From Candidatus Nitrospira neomarina (GTDB lineage: Bacteria; Nitrospirota; Nitrospiria; Nitrospirales; UBA8639), in contig NZ_CP116968.1 of NCBI RefSeq assembly GCF_032051675.1, positions 434,001 through 498,000 on the forward strand: a stretch of 64,000 nucleotides of DNA, in the 5' to 3' direction. A model generated the notes under the pieces. That model saw nothing but the letters and a program-made list of their open reading frames with translations, was not told where the DNA came from and did no database searches. This document shows, piece after piece, positions 55,111 through 63,638 of this stretch (the first letter of the stretch is position 1; each line of letters opens with the position of its first letter). The translations under genes were made by a program, and so were the position numbers.

Positions 55111-56422
55111 GTTTTTTTCCCAGTTTTTCTTCCCAGATTGAAATCACCGGAACGAATTTCACCGCAAGGGAATACAACAAGAGAGCCAGGGCCAACGTTC
55201 CAACCAGAATGGCGAGTTCGATCAGCGAAGGGAAATACTCATCCCACTGAAATGACAGTCTCGGATGGGCGAGGGGAGGGACAATGATCAGCATGCGCTC
55301 TATATACATACCGAGATTGATGATCAACCCCACCATCATGAGTCCTACCGGCCATTGTCGAAAACGAGGCCATACCAGCGTTAGCAGAGGAACGACATAA
55401 ATACAACTCACCATGAACCAGAACGGGACGGCATAGGCTCCGTAGAGGAGAGAATTCTGCACGGCAATATGATCCGGCACCTTGCCATACCAGATCGTTA
55501 ACTGCTCAGCAAAATACATATAGGCCAGGACCAGGGTCGTGACGAGCAACAATTTCCCGAGTTTCTCAAAATGTTCGGTTCGAACATAATTTTGCAAATG
55601 ATACACTTTCCGCAGAACGTAGAGACCAATCAACACCATCGCGAGGCCTGAATGCACCGCGCCGACCACAAAATAGGGAGCGAAAATAGTCGAATGCCAT
55701 GCCGGCACGAGAGCCATGCTGAAATCAAAACCAACAATGGAATGCACCGAAATCATGACCATCACGATCAGGGGCGTGATAATGCGTATGGCCATTTCCA
55801 ATGTGCGCCACTGCGCTTGAGATCCATGCCATCCGATCGCCAACCAGCGATACACCGTTTTTCTCCAACCGTGAATTCGATCCCGGGCCAGCGCAAAGTC
55901 GGGAATTAAGGGCAGATAAATATAGATGGTGCTTGCCGTCGCATACGTAAAAATGGCTGTCGCATCCCACATCAGCGGAGATCGAAAGTTCGGCCAGAGT
56001 TCCCGTTGATTGGGGTATGGAATCAGGTAATAAAACCGCCAGACCCGACCCAGGTGATAGAACACGAATAACGCGGTGACGAGAAGGGCCACAACGGTCA
56101 TGAGCTCAGCTATGCGCGTGATAGGGCGACGCCATTCCGCATTGGTTAACCGCAAGACACCGGAAATAAACGTTCCGGAATGGCTGACGCCGATCCAGAA
56201 AACGAACGAGGCAATATAGGAACCCCAGAAAATGGGATGATGCAAATCGGTTTGTCCGATTCCGGTTTGAATTTGGTAGGTCCAGGCTCCTGCGCCCGCT
56301 GCGACAAAGCAGGACAGCACGCCTACCCAGAGATAATAGGTCCAGGTCGTGGTCTGAAGCGGCGAGAGAAGGTCCCGGTTGATCTTGGGCATTTCCTCCC
56401 ACACCGTTGGTCGGTCGGTCAT
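55094..56422 (-). CDS. actC: NrfD/PsrC-type quinone-interacting membrane subunit (ActC-like)
   Basis: 442 residues with about ten helices. Family signatures are GVSHSGTFISGVLRL near 80, WPNFRSPLMWDATAIFTYA near 145 and HSIVGFDFSMALVPAWHSTIFAPYF (shown in part) near 230. The N-terminus is cytoplasmic and polar. In alternative complex III, ActC and ActF hold quinone and form the proton path. Only one NrfD-type gene is in this operon, so the usual ActF is absent. The start overlaps the ferredoxin gene stop (ATGA). Confidence 0.9.
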   Translation of the reverse strand: MTDRPTVWEEMPKINRDLLSPLQTTTWTYYLWVGVLSCFVAAGAGAWTYQIQTGIGQTDLHHPIFWGSYIASFVFWIGVSHSGTFISGVLRLTNAEWRRPITRIAELMTVVALLVTALFVFYHLGRVWRFYYLIPYPNQRELWPNFRSPLMWDATAIFTYATASTIYIYLPLIPDFALARDRIHGWRKTVYRWLAIGWHGSQAQWRTLEMAIRIITPLIVMVMISVHSIVGFDFSMALVPAWHSTIFAPYFVVGAVHSGLAMVLIGLYVLRKVYHLQNYVRTEHFEKLGKLLLVTTLVLAYMYFAEQLTIWYGKVPDHIAVQNSLLYGAYAVPFWFMVSCIYVVPLLTLVWPRFRQWPVGLMMVGLIINLGMYIERMLIIVPPLAHPRLSFQWDEYFPSLIELAILVGTLALALLLYSLAVKFVPVISIWEEKLGKKHAQEH

Positions 56423-57156
56423 TCCGACAGCCTCCGCAAATACGTCACGGCCGGATGCGTACCCAGAGATTCCATCAGATGAAATCCCCTCCGGCTCTTC
56501 TTCAAGTGAGACACCCGGCTGTCGGGATCATTCTGATCACCAAATATCAGGGCGGATGTGGGGCAGGATTGCACACAGGCGGGTGTGATTTCTCCATCCC
56601 TGACCCGGCGGCCTTCTTTATGAGCCGCTTCCTTTCCACTTCGAATTCGTTGCACGCAAAACGTGCATTTTTCCATCACACCACCGGATCGAACGGACAC
56701 ATCCGGATTCAACTGCTCCGCCAACGGCTCGTCCCAACTGGGGTCGAACCAATTGAATTGACGGGCGACATAGGGACAGTTATTCCCGCAGTATCGAACA
56801 CCGATACAACGATTATAGACCTGAGCATTTAAACCCTCAGGGGTGTGATACGAAGCATAGACGGGACAGACGGGTTCGCATGGAGCATCGTCACAATGCT
56901 GGCACATGACCGGAAGGAATTTGGCTTTGACGTTGGGATAGTCTCCTTCCCAATATCGCTCAATGCGAATCCAATTGATCGCTCGCCCTTCGGCCGCTTC
57001 CTCCTCCCCGGAAATGCGGATATTGTTTTCGGCATGACACGCCACCACACAGGCTTCACATCCGGAGCACCGGTCCAGATCGACGACCATTTCCCACTTA
57101 TAGGGGGATGCCGCCTGTTTTGAGTATTCATTTGTTGCTTGAGGATCTTGACTCAT
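56419..57156 (-). CDS. Iron-sulphur ferredoxin subunit (ActB2-like)
   Basis: 245 residues with four cysteine groups: CSGCEACVVAC (~33-43), CQHCDDAPCEPVC (~90), CIGVRYCGNNC (~117) and CTFC...CVQSC (~164 and ~195). This is the DmsB/PsrB arrangement, binding four Fe-S clusters that form a wire. In alternative complex III this unit is fused to the large subunit as ActB; here it is a separate gene. The start overlaps the stop of the large subunit by one base (TAATG). Confidence 0.92.
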   Translation of the reverse strand: MSQDPQATNEYSKQAASPYKWEMVVDLDRCSGCEACVVACHAENNIRISGEEEAAEGRAINWIRIERYWEGDYPNVKAKFLPVMCQHCDDAPCEPVCPVYASYHTPEGLNAQVYNRCIGVRYCGNNCPYVARQFNWFDPSWDEPLAEQLNPDVSVRSGGVMEKCTFCVQRIRSGKEAAHKEGRRVRDGEITPACVQSCPTSALIFGDQNDPDSRVSHLKKSRRGFHLMESLGTHPAVTYLRRLSE

Positions 57157-59351
57157 TACAAACCTCCCGTTTCCTGTATACGCCCGAAGACAGGGTTCTT
57201 TCCGGACTGCTCCAACATCGGCAACCGCGATCCGCCTTTGATACGCTCAACACGCACGCGCGTCCCCCCTGTGGCCAGAGATCCTGATTGCTGATCAAAA
57301 CTTGGACCAAGCAAGACCATGGGATTCATTCCGCGCCCCTGGGCATATCGTCCGTACGCACGGTGCCCCTGGCCCATGGGAACGGCAATCATGTCGGGAT
57401 GCAGACCTGGAAACACCATGACGGACGCTTCGATCGATCCATAATCCGATGTGACTCGAACCCGGTCGCCAGGATGTATTCCTAACGCCTGGGCCGTGGT
57501 TGGATTGAGTTCAATCCAACTTCCCCACATGCCGGTGGTCAAAGGATCCGGCAATTCTTGAAGCCAGGGACGATTGGCCCCACGCCCGTCATGCAATCCC
57601 AGGGACGGATAGGGATAACAATACAGAGGGTAGTCGGAGGAGTTCCCCAGGAATTGCGGCGGTTCATAGGTGACGGAGGGTAGGACCGGGTTCATCTGAC
57701 GCATGGGGATGTTGGAAGGCCACAACCCGCCTTTCTGCAAAGTCTCTCTCCATCGGGTATCAACTGACTGTGGCGAATCATGCTTCGTAAGGACAGTCTG
57801 CCACCGGCTCTTCAGCATATCGTGATGGGTATTCCAGGGGACCCGTTCACGGAGAGATCCGCCCAATCGATGAGCGGCCTCCAACCACACATCACCGATG
57901 GGCCTTGTGTCATAGAGAGCACGCACCACAGGCTGCGAGGCACTCCAGATCGGCACGGGGGTCGTATCCTGTTGAACAACATCACCCCACGATTCCAGCG
58001 GGTCATGATCCGGCAGAATCAGATCAGCCATCAGCGTCGAGTCATCCAGGAAGGAACTGAAGCTCACGATGAACTGCGCATGGTCAAACACCCGCTCAAA
58101 CTTCAGTGACGGTGGAAGGGTGAACAGAGGATCCGCGCGATACAGATGAAGCAGCGTGCGGGAACCTTGCTCAAATTCCCGGGCCAAATCCAGGAGCGTG
58201 CGCTCACTGGCCAATCCGGGTCGGGCGAGGTCCACCGGCGAGTCAGGAGGTTCCATCCATTGGAGTCCGCCGCGTCGCCCAATAGCGCCGATCATCACGT
58301 TGAGTGCATTAATGAGGATAAGCGTTGATGTGCCGTTGGTCTGGGCCGCAGCCGGACCTCCACCCAGAACAAGCGGAGCATTCGCTGATGCCAGTTCATG
58401 GGCCACTTGAGTCATGACCTCTTGCGAGACTTCTGTGTTGGCCGAAATATCTTCCAATGAGAAAGCAGAAAAGGTGTGGTGAAAAGATGGCCGGTGAAAA
58501 GAAGAAAGTCCTGTCAGGCCATCCCGTAATAAAACCTGTCCAATGCCCATCGCCAATAACCCTTCGGTTCCCGGCCTAAGAGGAATCCATTGATCCGCAT
58601 TCGACGCGGTGAGCGATAGACGTGGCTCCACCTGAATGAAACGACCTCGAACCAACGGACGACCCTGCCGGAATTTTCCATAGGCCACACCAAAGGATAC
58701 TGGTGAGAGCCAGTGTTCTAGGAATGGGGCACCGAATGACAAGAGGTAATCCGCATTTGCCAGGTCATAATATGGAAGGGCATGGGTTCCAAAGCTGAGA
58801 TGGTTGGCTGTTCTGAGAGTCTGTTCCCCCGTGGATTCATACATCACGAGACGACCGGATAGGGAATCCATCATCGTGGTCAACAGGCTGGCTAATGTGC
58901 CTGACATCGGACGGGCAACCATGGCGGACTTTCCGGCATGGGTTCCGAGTTGCTCCACCCATTCTGCTAGGCCTTCTTCCCAGGTGATCGGACGGAATTG
59001 GCCTTGACCTCTTTTGCCTTCACGTCTGAGAGGCCCTTGAAGGCGGTCGGGATTGTACAGACCCTGAAGAGCGGCTTGTCCTCGGGCACAGAGTTTTCCC
59101 TCATTGACCGGATGTTTGGGATTGCCTTCAATTTTTTTTGCGCGCCCTTCCATGACGCGAACCATGGTCCCGCAACCGGCTTCGCATTCCTGACATGTGG
59201 AGGCATACCAATTCGCCACTCCGGGAACAATATCCTCGTCCGGCAACAGATAGGGCACCAGGTTATGCACCTCTCGCTCACATCCCGGCAGAGATGACCC
59301 GGCTGCTGTCAGTCCAAGAATCTTAAATAAAGTCCGGCGGTATAGGTCCAT
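57156..59351 (-). CDS. Molybdopterin-oxidoreductase-like large subunit (ActB1-like)
   Basis: 731 residues. An N-terminal Arg-Arg signal-like segment (YRRTLFKILGLTAAG) may be a Tat signal. It is followed by a complete CX2CX3CX27C set (Cys53, 56, 60, 88) able to bind a 4Fe-4S cluster, then the CISM large-subunit fold. No Cys, Sec or Ser is evident at the usual molybdenum-ligand position; the region reads STGEQTLRTANHLSFGTH. In studied alternative complex III the equivalent domain carries no molybdenum. ActB is normally one fused chain; here it is split. Confidence 0.87.
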   Translation of the reverse strand: MDLYRRTLFKILGLTAAGSSLPGCEREVHNLVPYLLPDEDIVPGVANWYASTCQECEAGCGTMVRVMEGRAKKIEGNPKHPVNEGKLCARGQAALQGLYNPDRLQGPLRREGKRGQGQFRPITWEEGLAEWVEQLGTHAGKSAMVARPMSGTLASLLTTMMDSLSGRLVMYESTGEQTLRTANHLSFGTHALPYYDLANADYLLSFGAPFLEHWLSPVSFGVAYGKFRQGRPLVRGRFIQVEPRLSLTASNADQWIPLRPGTEGLLAMGIGQVLLRDGLTGLSSFHRPSFHHTFSAFSLEDISANTEVSQEVMTQVAHELASANAPLVLGGGPAAAQTNGTSTLILINALNVMIGAIGRRGGLQWMEPPDSPVDLARPGLASERTLLDLAREFEQGSRTLLHLYRADPLFTLPPSLKFERVFDHAQFIVSFSSFLDDSTLMADLILPDHDPLESWGDVVQQDTTPVPIWSASQPVVRALYDTRPIGDVWLEAAHRLGGSLRERVPWNTHHDMLKSRWQTVLTKHDSPQSVDTRWRETLQKGGLWPSNIPMRQMNPVLPSVTYEPPQFLGNSSDYPLYCYPYPSLGLHDGRGANRPWLQELPDPLTTGMWGSWIELNPTTAQALGIHPGDRVRVTSDYGSIEASVMVFPGLHPDMIAVPMGQGHRAYGRYAQGRGMNPMVLLGPSFDQQSGSLATGGTRVRVERIKGGSRLPMLEQSGKNPVFGRIQETGGL

Positions 59352-59363
59352 GGCCGTGTCCTT

Positions 59364-59882
59364 TTACTTGTGACAGGTCCAACAATCGTGAGAGGCTCCT
59401 CGTTGTTCATGGCAGGTCAAACACCAGCCCATTTCATAGGTGGGAGCTCTCGGGGTGCTCGACATGCGGGCAACATTTCCATGGCATGAGGTGCAGGACA
59501 GGCCCGCGAACAGATGCATTTCATGCGTGAAGTAGACATGATCCGGAAGGCGCTGCAGTCTGACCCAAGGGATCGGCCGTTTTACTTTCCAATAAATCTG
59601 CAGCATTTTCATATCCGGTGTCGTTTCAGAAAGGGACTCATGACATGTCTGGCACAAAGCCATGGAAGGGACACCGGCCACTGGAGATTGTGTGGCATAC
59701 CGGTGACAAAATTGACAATGGATATTCAACGTTCCCGCATGTTGTCGATGACTGAAACGTACAGGTTGCTGATCTTGAACAGGCAGGTCGGCACTTCCGA
59801 TGGAATAGAGTGCACCGATCCCCATGGCAAAACCTCCGGCTAATAACGCCAAGATGACTCCTTTTATTCTTCCAGACTTCAT
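59364..59882 (-). CDS. actA: Pentahaem cytochrome c subunit (ActA-like)
   Basis: 172 residues. A single N-terminal helix (VILALLAGGFAMGIGALYSI) anchors the protein. Five CxxCH motifs start at Cys56, 77, 130, 154 and 167, with extra histidines (FSHRQH, FTHEMHLF) as sixth ligands. This is the ActA pattern of alternative complex III, which relays electrons between the Fe-S subunit and the outer cytochrome. It is the first gene of the operon, 12 bases ahead of the large subunit. Confidence 0.92.
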   Translation of the reverse strand: MKSGRIKGVILALLAGGFAMGIGALYSIGSADLPVQDQQPVRFSHRQHAGTLNIHCQFCHRYATQSPVAGVPSMALCQTCHESLSETTPDMKMLQIYWKVKRPIPWVRLQRLPDHVYFTHEMHLFAGLSCTSCHGNVARMSSTPRAPTYEMGWCLTCHEQRGASHDCWTCHK

Positions 59883-59967
59883 TCTTGTACAGATGTGAGG
59901 ATGATAAGTGACCTATGGCTGATGTCCCTTCATTCTTGTCCGCTTCGGCCCATGGCCCCCCACAGGC

Positions 59968-60411
59968 TTACCGGGCCTTGAAATTCTGAGGGATTTGATC
60001 CGTCGTTGAGTAGAATTCCCATATGAGGAATTTCCACTTTTCATCCTTCATGTCCGGCCAATCATTTTTATTAAAGCCTGGGGCCTTTTCTAATTTTTTC
60101 GGCTGAATATCCAGAGTCAAATACTCGCGATCCGGTTGGTGGGCAAGCGAGGCCCAGGGGACAGCAAAGAGCTTATCTCCCATACCTAAAAACCCTCCAA
60201 AGGATAAAACTGCATACCCGACTTCTCCATTGCTTCCAATGACCAGTTCCTCAATCTGCCCAATATCCTCACCTTGCAAATTCTTGACTGATTTTCCAAC
60301 CAGCTCACTCGCTTTGTAGGAGCCCTGGTTAGGGGAAAAAGCCATAGCTTGGGAACAGGGCTCAGGGATGAAGATGAAAGCGAAAAAAGTCATTAAAAAG
60401 GATACCGGCAT
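59968..60411 (-). CDS. Exported PRC-barrel protein
   Basis: 147 residues from the ATG at 60411; GGAGG five bases upstream rules out the ATG at 60423, which overlaps it. A signal peptide (PVSFLMTFFAFIFIPEPCSQAMA, shown in part) precedes a PRC-barrel domain (~25-100, KASELVGKSVKNLQGEDIGQIEELVI, shown in part). PRC barrels bind partner proteins or RNA; exported ones are common in stress sets. It lies 85 bases upstream of the actA-like gene on the same strand. Confidence 0.85.
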   Translation of the reverse strand: MPVSFLMTFFAFIFIPEPCSQAMAFSPNQGSYKASELVGKSVKNLQGEDIGQIEELVIGSNGEVGYAVLSFGGFLGMGDKLFAVPWASLAHQPDREYLTLDIQPKKLEKAPGFNKNDWPDMKDEKWKFLIWEFYSTTDQIPQNFKAR

Positions 60412-60702
60412 AGAGACCTCCATCGTGCGGCGGATTCATAGGTCCTTTTTACTAACATTCACTTAAGAAGCAGGGTACTCTGTTCAATGTAGATTCCTAT
60501 TCCACTCACTAAAATAGATAAAATGTGTTGGTCCATCAGCACTTTGTCTAGCATCCTCTAAAGACCCCTCTGTAAACGTAGGTTAACTATGAAGGAATCA
60601 CGAAATTGGCACAGTCAAGGGTTTTTGATAGTGGCGGATCCCATCGAAATCCACTAAAAGGCAGCAGGCTGATTTTGTCATACATGGATGAAGGAGGCGC
60701 AG

Positions 60703-61110
60703 ATGATTTTCCTTGTGACAGAGGACCAAAAATTTGTAGAGATGATGACAGGCCGGTTGCGAAAAATGGGAAAAGGTGCGATGGGAATTTCCCCGACTCA
60801 AAATTTGCGGATGCACCTTCGACAAACCCCTCCAGATATCATCATCCTGGATGGTAATTGCCCGTATATTGATACGATAGAAATTTTACGGGATCTGAAA
60901 TCTGCCGGGTTTAAAGGCCAAACGATTGTGTTGGGAGGCGGAACTTCTGAACCATTCGTTCCTGAGGTGTCCCGTTTTGGTGCTATTCAAACGGCTGGTC
61001 GTCCTCTGGCCGTCAATCGGGTCATGGGTGCTATCCGAATTGCCCAAGAGCATTTGAATTTGGATTTATGTTATTCCTCGGCAAACAGGCAGGCAGAGTC
61101 CTGGGCATGA
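60703..61110 (+). CDS. Degenerate response-regulator receiver domain, no output domain
   Basis: 135 residues. GAAGGAGG before 60703 decides this start over 60688. The CheY-like fold is readable: LVTEDQ at the acidic pocket, IIILDG with the likely phospho-Asp near residue 49, IVLGGG where a Thr/Ser is expected, and GRPL where the conserved Lys-Pro is expected. Asp is kept but Thr/Ser and Lys are changed, so phosphorylation may be impaired. There is no histidine kinase nearby. Confidence 0.65.
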   Translation: MIFLVTEDQKFVEMMTGRLRKMGKGAMGISPTQNLRMHLRQTPPDIIILDGNCPYIDTIEILRDLKSAGFKGQTIVLGGGTSEPFVPEVSRFGAIQTAGRPLAVNRVMGAIRIAQEHLNLDLCYSSANRQAESWA

Positions 61111-61193
61111 GGCCGGAATTGTTAAAGGCGGACTTGAATTCAAAAATTTATTCAATGTAAAAAATCCGACCTAATCGAAGGGAGTATGTTGTT

Positions 61194-61583
61194 ATGCCAA
61201 ACACCAATGCATCATTTTCTGCCTTTTCCCGGGTAGATCAATTGAAACAGCAATTGAAAAAGTTGGAGAACCTGAGTGAATCCCCGGTCGATACCAAAGT
61301 GTTGGACCAGTTTGATCGTGAGACTGAGGAGATATTGAAACGGGTAGACGGAAGAGAAGGCAAAATGGCTGCCTATAATTTTGCTACCATGGCAGAAGCC
61401 GAAGCCTTGGTCAATCTTCCTGAGTCTGCTCAAGAACCCACCTCCCGTGACCTTTTACAAAAGTCCCTGCAGCAAAGACGACAGGTGTTATTGGGATTGG
61501 TCAGTGAAATGGAAAGCCTGGAAGAAACAGAAGCCGAAGTTCTTACCGGAGAAGATCGAGAAGATCCTCCGCTCATGGGATAA
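61194..61583 (+). CDS. Small acidic coiled-coil protein, unknown function
   Basis: 129 residues, rich in Glu, Leu and Gln, with heptad patterns (RVDQLKQQLKKLENL near 12-26, QLRQ-like stretches near 90 and EMESLEETEAEVL near the end). No signal peptide or membrane segment. GGGAG lies upstream of the ATG. It follows the receiver-like gene on the same strand by 83 bases and may be co-transcribed. I do not recognise it. Confidence 0.5.
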   Translation: MPNTNASFSAFSRVDQLKQQLKKLENLSESPVDTKVLDQFDRETEEILKRVDGREGKMAAYNFATMAEAEALVNLPESAQEPTSRDLLQKSLQQRRQVLLGLVSEMESLEETEAEVLTGEDREDPPLMG

Positions 61584-61935
61584 TCCAGAAAACCAGGTGA
61601 CAAAATGGGTCTGAGGGAATATCGTCTGAATGATCCCTGCCTGTTTTACCGCGGGCTTATCCCTTCAATCATTTGGCCAGTTAAGAGAATCCCATTGCCC
61701 GTGCCAATAGAGGGCAAATCTGCCTGGTCATCATGAGTGGCAGAGCCATATCTGCTGCAGCCAACCAATAATATAGTCTAATATAGCCTGCTCAAGTCGC
61801 CATCAAGCGGCGCGAGTACAGAGGGCTAACAAGCATCAGAGATGCTCGTGCGTCGGTTTTGTTTTGAGTGGTCTATCAATCTCCTCTTCTCTCAAGAAAT
61901 TCTGTAAATGTCATGTTCGATCAACCTGACGCGAC
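61584..61935. other. Convergent intergenic region
   Basis: 352 bases. Notable items are a tandem repeat TAATATAGTC/TAATATAGCC (61769-61788) and a hairpin AGCATC-AGA-GATGCT (61832-61846) followed by a T-rich stretch, a weak terminator candidate. No gene recognised. Confidence 0.4.
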
Positions 61936-62541
61936 TTAGGTAAGCGATTGTGTTGAACTCTCACTTCGAGGGCAAGGGTCGGCCCTGGCCTGTTTGAGGG
62001 CATACGCATACCATTCCAGTTCTTCAAAAAACTCTCGGGCCTTTTGATAAAAACGTTGATCAACAGGCGTGCCATCTTCCTGAAAGGCGTCTTGAACATG
62101 GGAGATGGGGAACAAAGATGGAATACTGGACATTCCCAATTCAGCCAACATGGCCCTGAGGGTCATGGCGGCACGGACTCCGCCGAACGCACCTGCTGAA
62201 TAACAGACGATGGCGGAAGGTTTCCGAAAGTATTCCTCAAGAAAATGGTCTAATATGTTCGAGAGGGCAGGAGGAATGGTATGATTGTACTCGCCCGACA
62301 CAACAATATACCCGTCAGCCGGAATAATCAGGTCAGCCACCTGTTGGAGAGATTGAGGAGCCTGACCAGGCTTGAATTCCTTATACATTTTATCCAACAG
62401 CGGGAGGGAGTAGAGAAGGGGATCAATGAGTGTTGCGACATGGCCGCGGGTATGGCAGGTGTTCAGCATAAAACGAGCGGCCTTGATACCCTGCCGGTCG
62501 GTTCTGACCGATCCATAAATTATAGCCAAATTTAGTGGCAT
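61936..62541 (-). CDS. NADPH-dependent FMN reductase family protein
   Basis: 201 residues. AGGAGG abuts the ATG at 62550, so the ATG at 62541 (nine bases away) is the real start. The flavodoxin-like fold begins NLAIIYGSVRTDRQG, the FMN phosphate loop, with SGEYNHTIPPALSNILDHF near 90 and YSAGAFGGVRAA near 115. The family reduces flavins, quinones or chromate-like oxidants with NAD(P)H. The physiological substrate is unknown. Confidence 0.88.
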   Translation of the reverse strand: MPLNLAIIYGSVRTDRQGIKAARFMLNTCHTRGHVATLIDPLLYSLPLLDKMYKEFKPGQAPQSLQQVADLIIPADGYIVVSGEYNHTIPPALSNILDHFLEEYFRKPSAIVCYSAGAFGGVRAAMTLRAMLAELGMSSIPSLFPISHVQDAFQEDGTPVDQRFYQKAREFFEELEWYAYALKQARADPCPRSESSTQSLT

Positions 62542-62854
62542 GGAAATCATCCTCCTAATCGAACGAATTTCACCGCAGCATCACTCGTTGATAAGGGATA
62601 AACCGCGCAATATTTTCCCCAACTAAAACCTTCATCTCGGCAGTATAAAACGTGTGTTCAGCCGCAGAGTGTGGACAAATCTTATATGAGCCTTTAAAAA
62701 AGATCTATTGAGCGCCACCATAATTAACCATAATCTGCTCTATACAATCCATCCAGTGTATGGTTCCGGAAAAAGGTGTAGTAGTAAGAATTGGCCTGGC
62801 CTACCTCTCGGTGTGAAAAGAGAAGCCCTTGAGAAGTCGGAATGTGGAAAGGTC

Positions 62855-63487
62855 ATGATACCTAATTGGATTGATATCTCAATGCCTCTGTATCCGGGAA
62901 TGGTTCAAAGACCCGAAGACCCACCTTTTCAGATGGAACGGGTGAGGGACAGGAAAAATGGGGAAAAATTTCATATCTCCAAAATCTCAATGAGTTCTCA
63001 TGCCGGAACGCACATTGGTGCTCCGGTGACATGTGGAAATTCTTTTCACGATAATGAACAAACAGAGTTCTCAGCAACAATCGGTCTGGCCAAAGTGATT
63101 GAGATTCAAGATAAGAATTCTATAAAAGCGGAAGAACTCAAAAAACACCGGATCTATTCGCATGATCGGATTCTCCTGAAAATACGAAATTCGGCATCTG
63201 ACTGGGACTCTGGACATCCCCATGAAAATACGATTTTTCTTGACCGAACTGCCGCGGCATGGCTTGCCGAACGGCGGGTGAGCACCGTCGGAATTGATGC
63301 GCTGTTCATTGGAGGGAAACACGAAAGTGAGATTGCACGCCTGCTTATTCAAGCCGGGATTGTCATCATTGAGGGACTCGAATTTTCCCGAGTGAAACCG
63401 GGCGAGTATATGCTCATCTGTTTACCCTTAAAAATTCCAAAGGGAGATGGTGCTCCAGCCAGGGCCATTCTCCAACCGGTTCGGTGA
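62855..63487 (+). CDS. Cyclase-family (kynurenine-formamidase-like) protein with altered metal motif
   Basis: About 210 residues from the ATG at 62855; an upstream ATG at 62708 is open but gives an unlikely N-terminus. The family pattern is present: WIDISMPLYPGM, SSHAGTHIGAP, TVGIDALFIGG, HESEIARLLIQAGIVIIEGL, LICLPLKIPKGDGAPARA. The canonical metal motif is HxGTHxDxP; here the Asp is Gly (codon GGT at 63017-63019). This could weaken zinc binding. The substrate is unknown. Confidence 0.75.
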   Translation: MIPNWIDISMPLYPGMVQRPEDPPFQMERVRDRKNGEKFHISKISMSSHAGTHIGAPVTCGNSFHDNEQTEFSATIGLAKVIEIQDKNSIKAEELKKHRIYSHDRILLKIRNSASDWDSGHPHENTIFLDRTAAAWLAERRVSTVGIDALFIGGKHESEIARLLIQAGIVIIEGLEFSRVKPGEYMLICLPLKIPKGDGAPARAILQPVR

Positions 63488-63638
63488 GGGTGAGGAAGGT
63501 TTTTGAGTAAGTGGCTCATGCCGATGAAGGGTTATCCATTCCTGAAGAACGGAAGGATCAGGATGTTTATGAATGGCTTCTGTGACACATATGTAAGTTC
63601 GGTGCCTCCACCCCTTTTGCCGAACTTGGCTCCCTCCG

